A DNA stretch of 64,000 bases, taken from contig NZ_VSDO01000002.1 of NCBI RefSeq assembly GCF_008084145.1, positions 496,001 to 560,000 of the forward strand, given 5' to 3'. The notes beneath the pieces are model-generated. The model searched no databases, was not told where the DNA came from, and saw only the letters and a list, made by a program, of their open reading frames with translations. Source of the stretch: Paenibacillus faecis (GTDB taxonomy: Bacteria; Bacillota; Bacilli; Paenibacillales; Paenibacillaceae). The position numbers and the translations under genes are program-made. The stretch's first letter is position 1. Every line of letters starts with the position of its first letter. This document shows positions 38,515 to 46,913 of this stretch, one piece after another.

Positions 38515-39033
38515 ATGTTGAAAAAGCCGCAGGCCGGGGAGTTTGCCGAATATTTCTCGCCTTATGTTGAGTTGGTGCCGGAAGGAGACTTGTTGCTCCT
38601 GTTGGAGAAACAAGTGGACGAGGTGATTGCCCTGCTAGGTCAGATTACGGAGGAGCAAGCCGTTTACCGGTATGCCGAGGGGAAATGGAGTTTGAAGGAG
38701 GTTTTGGGTCATGTGGCGGATACGGAACGGGTGATGAGTTATCGCCTGCTCCGGATTTCACGGGGGGACACGACGCCATTGCCAGGTTTCGACGAATCTC
38801 TGTTCGTGAGCCATTCCCATGCAAACGCTCGGTCCGTGAATGAACTGCTGCAAGACTTCGCCGCCGTGCGAATCGCCACGGTATCGCTGATGCGCCAACT
38901 CGATGACGCAGCTTGGGAACGCCGCGGCGTATTCAGCGACCATCCGGGATCGGCCCGGGCTCTTGCTTACATTATCGCGGGCCATGCGATTCATCACCTG
39001 AATATTGTGAAAGAGCGGTATCTGAAGGTGTAA
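38515..39033 (+). CDS. DinB family protein
   Basis: The ATG at 38515 is eight bases after GGGAGGAG, giving 172 aa; an earlier ATG at 38476 is out of range. KWSLKEVLGHVADTERVM and GHAIHHLNIVKERYL carry the metal-binding histidines of the DinB/YfiT bundle. It resembles YfiT-type putative metal-dependent hydrolases or bacillithiol transferases. It may be read through from the DUF3006 gene. Confidence 0.83.
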   Translation: MLKKPQAGEFAEYFSPYVELVPEGDLLLLLEKQVDEVIALLGQITEEQAVYRYAEGKWSLKEVLGHVADTERVMSYRLLRISRGDTTPLPGFDESLFVSHSHANARSVNELLQDFAAVRIATVSLMRQLDDAAWERRGVFSDHPGSARALAYIIAGHAIHHLNIVKERYLKV

Positions 39034-39074
39034 ATCTGTCTTACACGCAAATCAATAGTTCAGTTTGGGCCAAA

Positions 39075-39124
39075 AAAAGCGCGAATGCCGGGATTTCAAC
39101 AAATCCTCGGTCATTCGCGCTTTT
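39075..39124. terminator. bidirectional terminator between the DinB gene and manA
   Basis: AAAAGCGCGAATG (39075-39087) and CATTCGCGCTTTT (39112-39124) form a 13-bp stem between convergent genes; A-rich DNA flanks the left side. Confidence 0.85.
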
Positions 39125-39143
39125 GTCGTATGCGGATTTCGTC

Positions 39144-40094
39144 CTATTCGTGCGAAATGATGAAGGTCATCTTTCCTTCGAGTTCGAACGGGCCAAACTC
39201 CGCCGGGAGGATAAAATGATCACCTTTGGCAAGGGGATAGGTTTGATCCGGCGTCCGCAGCAGGCCGTTTCCGTCGATGACGCTGCAGATGGTATATTTT
39301 TCGCGAGCGGACCGTTGGGCTTGACCCGAAACCTCCCATTTTTCGACGGTGAAGAAGGAATTGGATACAAAACTGGTTACCGTCATGCCGGCCTCTTCCT
39401 TGCTGCTGTACGAGACCGGTTCATAGGCTTGCGGAATGGTGGTGACGTCGATCGCTTTCTCCAGATGCAGTTCCCGGAGGTTGCCGTCCTTGTCCTTGCG
39501 GTCGTAATCATAGACCCGGTACGTTGTATCGGAGCTTTGCTGGGTTTCAAGAACGACGATGCCTTTGCCGAGGGCGTGGATCGTTCCGCTCGGGACATAG
39601 AAGAAATCGCCGCGTTTCACGGGTACCCGCGTCAACAGGTCGTCCCAACGACCATCCTCGATCATTTGCACCAATTGTTCCCGGCTCTTCGCTTCATGGC
39701 CGTAAATAATGACGGAGCCCGGCTCGGCATCGACGATATACCAGCATTCGGTCTTCCCCAACTCGTCGTTTTCATGTTCGCCGGCATAGGCGTCATCCGG
39801 ATGTACTTGAACGGACAGATCGTCGGAGGCGTCAAGAATTTTGGTGAGCAGCGGGAACACCGGAGAGCCGGAGCGGAAGAGCTCGGTATGCTTGCTCCAA
39901 AGATCCCCCAGTTTCATTCCTTGGTAAGGTCCGTTTTTGACGACGCTTTGACCGTTGGGGTGCGCGGATACCGCCCAGCATTCGCCGGTACGATCGCTCG
40001 GAATTTCATAACCGAACAATTGCTTAAGCTTGGTTCCTCCCCAAATGCGCTCTTGAAATACGGGTTCCAAAAAAATAGGTTGGTTCATGTTCAT
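39144..40094 (-). CDS. manA: mannose-6-phosphate isomerase, class I
   Basis: It interconverts mannose 6-phosphate and fructose 6-phosphate. The 316 aa are the short Firmicute type I form. QVHPDDAYA near 96 and KTECWYI near 113 carry zinc ligands, and the SGTIHALGKGI histidine is near 170. GAGGAGG precedes two possible ATGs (40094 and 40088). It follows the ROK kinase gene by 20 bases, so the pair forms an operon that moves mannose or related sugars into glycolysis. Confidence 0.93.
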   Translation of the reverse strand: MNMNQPIFLEPVFQERIWGGTKLKQLFGYEIPSDRTGECWAVSAHPNGQSVVKNGPYQGMKLGDLWSKHTELFRSGSPVFPLLTKILDASDDLSVQVHPDDAYAGEHENDELGKTECWYIVDAEPGSVIIYGHEAKSREQLVQMIEDGRWDDLLTRVPVKRGDFFYVPSGTIHALGKGIVVLETQQSSDTTYRVYDYDRKDKDGNLRELHLEKAIDVTTIPQAYEPVSYSSKEEAGMTVTSFVSNSFFTVEKWEVSGQAQRSAREKYTICSVIDGNGLLRTPDQTYPLAKGDHFILPAEFGPFELEGKMTFIISHE

Positions 40095-40114
40095 GGGTCC
40101 TCCTCAGGAAATTT

Positions 40115-41041
40115 CTACTTATATGCTACATGTACAAGTGCGGCCGCGCCGATCAGGCCGGCATCCTGGTGCAAGGCGGCGGGAACGACCGGGGTTTGCC
40201 GGCCCGACGGATTCAGCGCATGCCTTGCAACGTAGGCTTTCACGGCGTCGAACAGCGGGGCTCCCACCTGGGAGACGCCGCCGCCGATCACGAGCAGCTC
40301 GGGATCGAGCGTATTGATCAAGGTGACGCAGCCGATACCGATATAGCGGAACACTTGATCGATCCATGCCGTTATCCGGGGTTCCGTCCCCGAGGCGGCG
40401 AGATCGAAGGCCTCTTTCGAGGTGACGGGGCGGCCGAGCAACTCGCTGGCTTGCCGGGCGACGGCGGTGCCGGAGGCGATATGCTCCCAACAGCCCCGCT
40501 GACCGCATACGCAAGTCCCGGCCGCCGGATCGATGACGAAATGCCCGACGTCTCCCGCGTTTCCGGTTGCTCCGGTGAGCAGCCTGCCGTGGCTGTAAAT
40601 CCCGGCGCCGATGCCGGTACTGATCGTAATAAATACGAAATGATCGGCCTGTTTGGCGGCACCCTGCCATTTTTCCGCCAGGGCGGCGGCCGTCGCGTCG
40701 TTCTCAAAGGCGATGTCCAGGGCGGGAAAATGACGCCGGAACGACTCCACGACGGGGAAGCCCCACCAGCCCGGCATGTTCGGCGGCTCTACGATTTGGC
40801 CGAGCCGCGTGTTCAAAGGGCCGGGCGCCCCGATGCCGATCCCCAGCACATCGGCCGCAAGATCGATCCCGGCTTTCGCGGTCAGTTCACGAATCGCCGA
40901 GGCGATCCGGTCGACCATTTCCGCCGGGGAGACCGTATGGTCCGTGGGGAGCGAGTGCTTCAGCAGAACGGCTCCTCCGGCGTCGACGAGGCCGATCGCT
41001 GTTTTGGTCCCGCCGATGTCTATGCCAACAGCATATTTCAA
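40115..41041 (-). CDS. ROK family sugar kinase (glucokinase-like)
   Basis: The 308 aa start with a TTG at 41041, eight bases after GGAGG. The phosphate motif is DIGGTK near residue 8, the ENDATAAAL segment carries the catalytic base near 104, and the ROK zinc motif is CVCGQRGCWE near 168. The pairing with manA and the divergent LacI-type gene suggests a fructo-, manno- or glucokinase; the specific sugar cannot be read from the sequence. Confidence 0.9.
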   Translation of the reverse strand: MKYAVGIDIGGTKTAIGLVDAGGAVLLKHSLPTDHTVSPAEMVDRIASAIRELTAKAGIDLAADVLGIGIGAPGPLNTRLGQIVEPPNMPGWWGFPVVESFRRHFPALDIAFENDATAAALAEKWQGAAKQADHFVFITISTGIGAGIYSHGRLLTGATGNAGDVGHFVIDPAAGTCVCGQRGCWEHIASGTAVARQASELLGRPVTSKEAFDLAASGTEPRITAWIDQVFRYIGIGCVTLINTLDPELLVIGGGVSQVGAPLFDAVKAYVARHALNPSGRQTPVVPAALHQDAGLIGAAALVHVAYK

Positions 41042-41083
41042 GTGTCATACCTCCATTATACCGTTAATCGTAACTTGACAAAC

Positions 41084-41113
41084 TTGACAAAATAAAAATA
41101 TGTAAAGTATATT
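41084..41113 (+). promoter_or_regulatory. promoter of the LacI-type regulator gene
   Basis: TTGACA (41084-41089), an 18-base spacer and TATATT (41108-41113). A second TTGACA nine bases upstream (41075-41080) could pair with TATGTA. The divergent kinase gene begins 34 bases away. Confidence 0.65.
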
Positions 41114-41153
41114 TAGGCTTAGTTTAGCATGTTTCGGAGGGAATGAAAAGGAC

Positions 41154-42182
41154 ATGGGACGTAAAAAGAAGGTGTCTATGCAGGATATCGCGAATCGGCT
41201 GCAGATTTCCAAAAATGCGGTTTCCCTCGCCTTAATGAACAAAAAGGGCGTTAGTGACGAGATGCGCGGCAAAGTGCTGCAGGCGGCGAAAGAGCTGGGC
41301 TATGGCCCGTTTGCGCAGAAGGCACCGGATAGCAAGAACATCCTTGTGTTGGTGCCGGAGAGGATCATGAGCTACCAGGACAACGATCATTTCCGGTTTT
41401 TCCATGACTTGATATGGGGCTTGGAGAAGAGTATCCGGAGCAAGGGGATGAACGCCGTCATCGCCCCGATCGGCCGGGAGATGGAATCACGGCTTCAACT
41501 GCCGCAGCATTGTACGGACATCGCTTATCAAGGCATCATTCTTTTCGGCATTGTGGACAAAGCCTACGCCAGGCTGGTTTGGGAGCTTGACGCGCCGCTC
41601 GTCATGCTGGATTCCTACCACCGCGAACTTCCATGTCCCGTGGTGTGTTCCGCCAATATTGCCGGAGCGGCCGAGGCGGTCTCCGTTCTGATCCGGGCGG
41701 GGCATAAGGATATCGGCTTCATCGGACCGACGAACCTGACGACCAGTCACGAAGAGAGATGGTACGGCTATTGGAAAACGATGCAGGATCACAGTCTGCG
41801 GATCGAGGACCGGTTTATTTTGACGACGTCGGAGAGCTTTGATTGTACGGAGGAGGAAATCGACCGGTTTTTGCGGAACCTGGAGCTGTGGCCGAGCGCG
41901 TTTTTTTGCGGAAACGACCGGATTGCTTACTTGTTGGCCAAGCAGCTGCGAGAACGGGGATTGAAGATTCCTGCCGACGTATCCATCGTGGGGTTTGACG
42001 ATCTCGACGATGCGGAGGAACTGGGTCCCAAACTGACGACGATGCGCGTGGAAAAAGAAAAAATGTGCGATGCCGCCGCCGCGGTTCTGCTGTCCCTGCC
42101 GGGAGGCGTCCGGGAGGCTGTGCGTGTGGAGATTCCGGCTACGCTGGTTCTGCGCGATTCGGTTCGTACTGTCGAGATGTAA
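41154..42182 (+). CDS. LacI/GalR family transcriptional regulator
   Basis: The 342 aa have an N-terminal helix-turn-helix (VSMQDIANRLQISKNAVSLAL, residues 7-27) and a periplasmic-binding-protein-like effector domain with GFIGP, FFCGNDRIAYLLAKQL and VSIVGFDDLDDAEEL. The hinge helix is somewhat diverged. It starts after CGGAGGGAATG. It is divergent from the ROK kinase/manA operon and is the obvious candidate to control it. Confidence 0.9.
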   Translation: MGRKKKVSMQDIANRLQISKNAVSLALMNKKGVSDEMRGKVLQAAKELGYGPFAQKAPDSKNILVLVPERIMSYQDNDHFRFFHDLIWGLEKSIRSKGMNAVIAPIGREMESRLQLPQHCTDIAYQGIILFGIVDKAYARLVWELDAPLVMLDSYHRELPCPVVCSANIAGAAEAVSVLIRAGHKDIGFIGPTNLTTSHEERWYGYWKTMQDHSLRIEDRFILTTSESFDCTEEEIDRFLRNLELWPSAFFCGNDRIAYLLAKQLRERGLKIPADVSIVGFDDLDDAEELGPKLTTMRVEKEKMCDAAAAVLLSLPGGVREAVRVEIPATLVLRDSVRTVEM

Positions 42183-42195
42183 GCCGCAAGTCGTC

Positions 42196-42235
42196 AAGCG
42201 GATAAAAGCGGATAAAAGCGGATAAAAGCGGATAA
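42196..42235 (+). repeat. four tandem copies of a 10-bp unit
   Basis: AAGCGGATAA is repeated four times without change directly after the LacI-type gene and before its terminator. The perfect copies suggest a slippage-prone microsatellite, possibly variable between strains. Confidence 0.9.
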
Positions 42236-42277
42236 AAAAACGGCCGGACCGCCGAGTAAGCGGGTCCAGCCGTTTTT
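42235..42277. terminator. terminator between the LacI-type gene and sodA
   Basis: AAAAACGGC (42235-42243) and GCCGTTTTT (42269-42277) form the outer stem, and GGACC/GGTCC the inner stem. With A and T runs on either side it can serve both convergent genes. Confidence 0.8.
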
Positions 42278-42294
42278 ACTAAGTACCGTTCGTA

Positions 42295-42912
42295 TTACTT
42301 GCTGACGGCTGCTTCGTAACGTTTCTCAACTTCGGCCCAGTTGATGACGTTGAAGAAGGCCGCGATGTAATCCGGACGTTTGTTTTGATATTTCAGGTAG
42401 TAAGCATGCTCCCATACGTCCAAACCAAGGATCGGCGTTTTGCCTTCCATCAGCGGGGAGTCTTGGTTCGGCAAGCTGTAAACGGACAATTTGCCGTTTG
42501 CGTCTACCGCGAGGAACGCCCAGCCGCTGCCGAAACGAGTCGTAGCCGCTTTGCTGAAGTCCTCTTTGAATTTGTCAAAACCGCCGAGTTCGCTGTTGAT
42601 CGCGTCCGCCAGTTTGCCGGAAGGTTGGCCGCCGCCGTTCGGTCCGATCGTCTCCCAGAAGAGGGAATGGTTCGCATGTCCGCCGCCGTTGTTGCGAACC
42701 GCGGTACGGATGCTTTCAGGTACGCTGTCCAGGTCGGAAATCAGTTCTTCAACGGATTTCGAAGCCAGTTCAGGCGCGGACTCCAGAGCTGCGTTCAGGT
42801 TCGTAACGTAAGTATTATGGTGACGGTCATGGTGGATCATCATCGTTTGCTCATCGATATGCGGTTCCAAAGCGTTGTTGGCATAAGGAAGTGCTGGTAA
42901 TTGATGTGCCAT
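42295..42912 (-). CDS. sodA: superoxide dismutase (Mn type)
   Basis: It dismutates superoxide. The start at 42912 ([11 protein letters not shown]) lies nine bases after AAGGAGAGG; an ATG nine bases earlier is inside the site. The 205 aa contain [12 protein letters not shown] and [14 protein letters not shown] with metal histidines, and the DVWEHAYYL signature with Asp/His ligands near 163. The glycine-rich pattern and the active-site environment fit Mn. Its promoter shares a 36-bp module with the trhO promoter. Confidence 0.96.
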   Translation of the reverse strand: MAHQLPALPYANNALEPHIDEQTMMIHHDRHHNTYVTNLNAALESAPELASKSVEELISDLDSVPESIRTAVRNNGGGHANHSLFWETIGPNGGGQPSGKLADAINSELGGFDKFKEDFSKAATTRFGSGWAFLAVDANGKLSVYSLPNQDSPLMEGKTPILGLDVWEHAYYLKYQNKRPDYIAAFFNVINWAEVEKRYEAAVSK

Positions 42913-42961
42913 TTTTATCATCCTCTCCTTAAATTATGTAATACTATTTTGAACACTATTT

Positions 42962-43017
42962 ATTATAATTATCCCATCCCCCTTAGTCAACTTAAATGTA
43001 TATTAAGTATATTAAAT
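42962..43017 (-). promoter_or_regulatory. sodA promoter with upstream tandem-repeat box
   Basis: On the minus strand TTGACT (42990-42985), a 17-base spacer and TATAAT (42967-42962). Directly upstream of the -35 box lie two 9-bp direct repeats TTAATATAC. The 36 bases ending in TTGACTAAG match the trhO promoter at 29 positions. Confidence 0.75.
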
Positions 43018-43102
43018 GAAGGTCCTACATTGACAAAACCGTCGGCGTTTATCATAATGAGGGATCGGATGACGAAGAATTCAGGTTTGGGGTGAATGGA
43101 AC

Positions 43103-43357
43103 ATGGGTATGGGCATCGTTGTCGTGGAAGTGTGCGACAGCAATTTGTTAAGCGCGCTGGACCTGGAGCAGCTGGAAGAGGAATTTCCCGAAATCGCCGT
43201 GCTCCGGCTGGACTGCCTGAATTTATGCGGCCTTTGTAAAATCAGACCTTATGCGATGGTCAACGGGAAGAAGGTCTTCGCCAAGACGACCGAGGAATGC
43301 CTCGCTCAGATCAAAGAAACGATCCGTCAAGAGCTGGAAGCGTTCCATGGGATCTGA
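43103..43357 (+). CDS. DUF1450 (YuzB-like) protein
   Basis: The 84 aa have the family pattern VEVCDSN near the start and DCLNLCGLCKIRPYAMVNG near residues 36-54, where cysteines form a thioredoxin-like/ferredoxin-like cluster. The function is unknown. It is divergent from sodA, sharing an intergenic region with a redox-gene promoter. Confidence 0.85.
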   Translation: MGMGIVVVEVCDSNLLSALDLEQLEEEFPEIAVLRLDCLNLCGLCKIRPYAMVNGKKVFAKTTEECLAQIKETIRQELEAFHGI

Positions 43358-43381
43358 GGATCTGAACTAGGCCTAATTATA

Positions 43382-43423
43382 AATAACCTCCGGACGAGCA
43401 TTTTGAAGCTGCCGGAGGTTATT
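43382..43423. terminator. bidirectional terminator after the DUF1450 gene
   Basis: AATAACCTCCGG (43382-43393) pairs perfectly with CCGGAGGTTATT (43412-43423), followed by T-rich DNA. Confidence 0.88.
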
Positions 43424-43449
43424 ATTTTATTTTGCCTGCTTATGGAATA

Positions 43450-44082
43450 TTAGCGCTTGATGACGTACACGCACTTCCGGCCTTCCTGGGCCAGACATTC
43501 TGTCCTTTCCACCCGGGCGTCCAACAGCGATTCGAACAAGCGCAGCTCGCATTCGCAGGCATGGTTGTAGCGGTTCGCGATTTGCGAAATCGGACAATTG
43601 TGCTCCATAAGCACGAAATGATCGTCTCCGCGCTGCTCGCATTCGGTCATATACCCGTTGTCGTTCTGAATCTCGGCAAGCCTCTGCACCTTTTGGGCAA
43701 GATTCTTCCCTTGCATATCGGATTGATACTGGCGGTTCAGCTTATCTTTGCGGCGCTCGAATAGGCGCTCGATCGATTCCGCCCCGTACTCCTGTTCCAA
43801 TTCGCCCAAAAGATCCAGCGTCAGCGTATGGTATTTTTTGGGGAACAGGTTTTCGGCCAATTCGGTCAATCCGTAAACGGAAGTCGGCCGGCCTAACGTT
43901 TGGCGGATCATCTTCGACTCGATTAGCCCGTCGCGCTCCATCGTGCCCAGATGGCGGCGGACCGCCATTTCCGTGATGCCGAGCTCCAGCGTAATTTCCT
44001 TGGTGCTGAGAGGACCGGATGTTTTCATCATTTGCAAAATTCGTTCGCGTGTCGACGATTCTTTGGGTTGATTCAAATTCAT
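43450..44082 (-). CDS. winged-helix regulator with cysteine-rich C-terminal domain (SufR-like)
   Basis: The 210 aa have an N-terminal DeoR/ArsR-like winged helix (LSTKEITLELGITEMAVRRH near 24-43), a central helical linker and a C-terminal domain with five cysteines: HNCPIS, HACEC, TEC and RKC. The layout is that of SufR-type [Fe-S]-sensing repressors, though the spacing is not identical (CX12C, CXC, CX17C, CX7C). It is the second gene after trhO (25 bases), so it probably autoregulates the trhO operon. Confidence 0.78.
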   Translation of the reverse strand: MNLNQPKESSTRERILQMMKTSGPLSTKEITLELGITEMAVRRHLGTMERDGLIESKMIRQTLGRPTSVYGLTELAENLFPKKYHTLTLDLLGELEQEYGAESIERLFERRKDKLNRQYQSDMQGKNLAQKVQRLAEIQNDNGYMTECEQRGDDHFVLMEHNCPISQIANRYNHACECELRLFESLLDARVERTECLAQEGRKCVYVIKR

Positions 44083-44107
44083 GTGAGGACTCCTCCGGGA
44101 CGTGAGA

Positions 44108-45004
44108 TCAGGCCTGCTTCAAGGCATGGACCGATTCCATGCAGGCGTCGGAGCAGAAGCCCTGATGCTCCTCTTCGCAATCTTCGCAGCAAACATATTG
44201 CAGGTTGCACACGGGACAATTGATGTAGCGGTCATGGGACACGCCGCAATGATGACAATGGGCGATCACGACGTCTTCTTCGGTCCGGTTGATCGGAACG
44301 GAAATCCGTTCGTCAAAGACATAGCATTTGCCGTCGAACAGTTTGCCTTGGACTTCCGGGTCCTTGCCGTAGGTCACGATACCGCCTTCCAACTGAGCCA
44401 CATCCTGAAATCCTTCTTTCAGCAAAAAGCCGGTCAGCTTCTCGCAGCGGATCCCGCCGGTGCAGTATGTCAGCACCTTTTTATCCTTGTGTTCGCCCAA
44501 GTTCTCGCGGATCCATTCGGGAAACTCCCGGAACGACTCGACTTCTGGGCGAATGGCGCCGCGGAAGTGGCCGATATCGTACTCGTAATCGTTGCGGCCG
44601 TCGATGACGATCACGTCGTCGCGCTGGAGTTGCTCGTAAAACTCCACCGGCGACAAGCGTTTACCGCTCAACGTGTTGGGATCGAGTTCCTGCTCGTAAC
44701 GGAAGGTGACCAGCTCCTGCTTGTGACGGACGAACATCTTCTTAAAGGCATGACCGTCGGCTTCATCGATTTTGAAGACGATATCTTTAAACTCGGGCAT
44801 CGCCCGCAAGTCGGCCATATAGCGATCCGTTTGCTCCACGGTTCCCGATACCGTGCCGTTAATTCCCTCGGCGGCGATAAGAATGCGGCCTTTCAGCCCA
44901 AGATCTTTACAGTATTGCAAGTGCTCCGCCGTAAATGTCTCGGGGGAGGCGATGTTTGTAAATTTATAAAACAGCAAAATGCGGTAAGCATGTTGTTGAC
45001 TCAT
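44108..45004 (-). CDS. trhO: tRNA uridine(34) hydroxylase / rhodanese-like protein
   Basis: It is O2-dependent and hydroxylates U34 in several tRNAs by the known activity of TrhO (YceA/YbfQ). The 298 aa contain an N-terminal domain, a rhodanese domain ([17 protein letters not shown]) with active-site loop [12 protein letters not shown] near 175-186, and a C-terminal cysteine cluster ([19 protein letters not shown]). Its promoter shares a module with sodA, and a cysteine-rich regulator follows. Confidence 0.92.
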   Translation of the reverse strand: MSQQHAYRILLFYKFTNIASPETFTAEHLQYCKDLGLKGRILIAAEGINGTVSGTVEQTDRYMADLRAMPEFKDIVFKIDEADGHAFKKMFVRHKQELVTFRYEQELDPNTLSGKRLSPVEFYEQLQRDDVIVIDGRNDYEYDIGHFRGAIRPEVESFREFPEWIRENLGEHKDKKVLTYCTGGIRCEKLTGFLLKEGFQDVAQLEGGIVTYGKDPEVQGKLFDGKCYVFDERISVPINRTEEDVVIAHCHHCGVSHDRYINCPVCNLQYVCCEDCEEEHQGFCSDACMESVHALKQA

Positions 45005-45037
45005 GTTAGATCACCTGTCTATATTAGATTCTACTGA

Positions 45038-45093
45038 ATTGTAGTGAATTTTATGTACTTAGTCAATATTAAAGTATAGTAAGTATAGTAAAG
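45038..45093 (-). promoter_or_regulatory. trhO promoter with upstream tandem-repeat box
   Basis: On the minus strand TTGACT (45066-45061), a 17-base spacer and TACAAT (45043-45038). Upstream of -35 lie two direct repeats TTACTATAC. A small palindrome CTAC-N6-GTAG covers the -10 region (45031-45044). The same architecture is seen at sodA. Confidence 0.75.
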
Positions 45094-45122
45094 ATTACAC
45101 ATTTGGGTTTGGAGGAGTCACG

Positions 45123-45821
45123 ATGAAACACAAAACGATCGCATTTATTTACGCGCATCCCGATGACGAAACCTTTAGTTCTTCTTATCTGATCCGTCAG
45201 ACTGTCGACGAAGGGCACCGGGTCGTACTGCTCACGGCGACGCGGGGCGATGCCGGGAAAACGGGACGATTGGGAAGCATGACGCCTCAGGAGCTGGCGG
45301 CGAGAAGGGAACGGGAACTCGAGCAGGCCGCCCGGATTCTGGGAATTGCGGAGGTACGGCAGCTTGGCTTGGGAGACGGGAAGCTTAAGGATGTTCCAGC
45401 GGAAGAATTACAGAAACAGATCGCGGAATTTATCGCTCACCACAACGCCGAGGTGGTCGTCACGTTTCCGGCGGACGGCATTTCCGGGCATAAGGACCAC
45501 ATTGTAATCCATCATGCCGTTAATGCGGTTGTTTTCTCCCGGCGGACCCCGACGGTACAAAAGCTGTATTATAATCAACTGGGGAACTATCAATCCGAAA
45601 GCTCCAGCGTAGTCAAGCTGGAGGCGGGAGGTTACTGGGAGGCGAAGCGCCTCGCTTTGCAGGCGCACGAATCGCAGATACTCAGTATCGAGCGGGTATT
45701 CGGCGATCTGGGGCCCGAAGTGCCGCCCCATCACCGCTTTGAGGCGTTTGAACTGGCTTGGGAACGGGGCGTTCATTTTCCGCCAAAAACAGAGCGTTCC
45801 GTCTGGAATGACCTGCTTTAA
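45123..45821 (+). CDS. bshB2: bacillithiol biosynthesis deacetylase (PIG-L/LmbE family)
   Basis: It removes the acetyl group from N-acetylglucosaminyl malate (or bacillithiol S-conjugates). The 232 aa show the zinc motif AHPDDETFSSS near residues 12-22 and GISGHKDHIVIHHAV near 119-133 with the third ligand. Comparison points to the BshB2 form, not BshB1, but that is inference. The start follows TGGAGGAG. It is divergent from trhO. Confidence 0.85.
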   Translation: MKHKTIAFIYAHPDDETFSSSYLIRQTVDEGHRVVLLTATRGDAGKTGRLGSMTPQELAARRERELEQAARILGIAEVRQLGLGDGKLKDVPAEELQKQIAEFIAHHNAEVVVTFPADGISGHKDHIVIHHAVNAVVFSRRTPTVQKLYYNQLGNYQSESSSVVKLEAGGYWEAKRLALQAHESQILSIERVFGDLGPEVPPHHRFEAFELAWERGVHFPPKTERSVWNDLL

Positions 45822-45827
45822 ATATTG

Positions 45828-45865
45828 CGCAAAGACGCCGGGGATGTTCCCCCGGCGTCTTTGCG
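45828..45865. terminator. probable terminator between bshB2 and the DoxX gene
   Basis: CGCAAAGACGCCGGG (45828-45842) and CCCGGCGTCTTTGCG (45851-45865) form a 15-bp stem between convergent genes. The T tract is inside the stem (TTT), so efficiency is uncertain. Confidence 0.65.
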
Positions 45866-45877
45866 ATACACTCTATG

Positions 45878-46417
45878 TTATGCCGTATGTTTCATTTTTG
45901 TCGGATGCTTGGGTGCCGGTGCCGCGGGTTCGGTTTCGTCCGTCTTACGGAACAAGCCGCGAAGGTAAGGGAGGACGAAACGGTCAAGGCCGATCTTGCC
46001 GGCGTTGGCGGCGGCTACGATGACCAGCACTTCAAGCAGCAGCATTTGCGCGTTCGTGCTTACGGTTCCCGAGAAGAGGAAGGCCGCGTTCATGACCAGC
46101 CCCATCAAAGCGGCGAAAGTAGTGAAGGTACCGAGGATCAGACCGAGACCGACGAGAAATTCACCGTAAGGAACCAGGAAGTTGAACAGGTCGACATTCG
46201 GCAGGGCGAAGTTTTCCAGGAAAGCGGCCCACCAGCCTTGAACGGCGGGGTGATCGCCGGCGCTGTTGGCGATTGCGCCGTTCAGGAAGCCGGCGGCGTC
46301 GAAACCGCCCGTAATTTTGTGCCAGCCGGCCGTCATCCATTGATAGCCAAGGTAAACACGGATCACGGTGAGGAACCACATCGCAACTTTGTTCGTTCTG
46401 AGGAAATTGTTAAACAT
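45878..46417 (-). CDS. DoxX family membrane protein
   Basis: The start at 46417 follows AAAGGAG by eight bases; a GTG nine bases upstream overlaps the site. The 179 aa have four membrane segments with the DoxX pattern WLTVIRVYLGYQWMTAGWHKI near the start and PYGEFLVGLGLILG in the middle. The family's role is unclear (respiratory or thiol-linked quinone functions are proposed). The tail is charged and rich in Pro/Ala. The upstream region carries FNR-like sites. Confidence 0.85.
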   Translation of the reverse strand: MFNNFLRTNKVAMWFLTVIRVYLGYQWMTAGWHKITGGFDAAGFLNGAIANSAGDHPAVQGWWAAFLENFALPNVDLFNFLVPYGEFLVGLGLILGTFTTFAALMGLVMNAAFLFSGTVSTNAQMLLLEVLVIVAAANAGKIGLDRFVLPYLRGLFRKTDETEPAAPAPKHPTKMKHTA

Positions 46418-46477
46418 ATGAACCACTCCTTTAGGATTTGTGTTTTTGTTTTTTGGATGATCATCTTTGATGTCTTA

Positions 46478-46520
46478 AGTATAAGTGATTTATTTCACAT
46501 GATATGTGATTTAAATCACA
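46478..46520 (-). promoter_or_regulatory. two FNR/CRP-like palindromes and the -10 box of the DoxX gene
   Basis: TGTGATTTAAATCACA at 46505-46520 is a perfect TGTGA-N6-TCACA palindrome; AGTGATTTATTTCACA at 46484-46499 differs at one position. Their centres are 21 bp apart. TATACT lies at 46483-46478 on the minus strand, which would place the perfect site at -41.5 from the inferred start near 46471. Confidence 0.7.
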
Positions 46521-46649
46521 TTTATTTAAATTTTTATAATTTAATTTTTATCTATCGTTCCAGGCGGCCAGGATCTAAGCAGGGAGACGTAGGCTGTAGC
46601 TGAATCGAAAGAAAAAAGAGCTGTACGCACAGCTCCTTTGATTCATGAA

Positions 46650-46913
46650 TTATTCCGGCATTATCCAAACGATTTCGGCGATACGGACTAAAAATTTCTT
46701 GTGTCTTTCTTCAAGGACGACGTGGTCTTGTTTGACTTCAACGACACGTCCATCGAGTCTACCGCGTGTGGTTTCCAGGATAACAATTTTTCCGATGAGA
46801 CATATTAAAGCGTCAACAACACAATGATCTACAGGATTGACCACGACAGTGTGAGGCATGTGTTGCATATGTGGATTGTGGGGCATGTGATACATCATTG
46901 GATAATTATTCAA
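46650..46913 (-). CDS. YuzF-like DUF2642 protein
   Basis: The TTG at 46913 lies seven bases after GGGAGG (87 aa); an ATG 30 bases upstream is before the site. After a Met/His/Pro-rich N-terminus (MMYHMPHNPHMQHMPH), a small beta domain follows: LICLIGKIVILETTRGRLDG and KVKQDHVVLE-like strands. The family is found in spore formers; some members are coat-associated. The function is unknown. Confidence 0.75.
   Translation of the reverse strand: MNNYPMMYHMPHNPHMQHMPHTVVVNPVDHCVVDALICLIGKIVILETTRGRLDGRVVEVKQDHVVLEERHKKFLVRIAEIVWIMPE

Noticed and set aside
38913..40235. Long forward frame (about 440 codons) over manA
   Set aside because: Shadow of manA on the other strand; manA has all family motifs and a good ribosome site.
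41050..41060. TATAAT on the minus strand as promoter of the ROK kinase gene
   Set aside because: The box would place the start point downstream of the gene's GGAGG ribosome site, so it cannot serve this start codon in the normal way.
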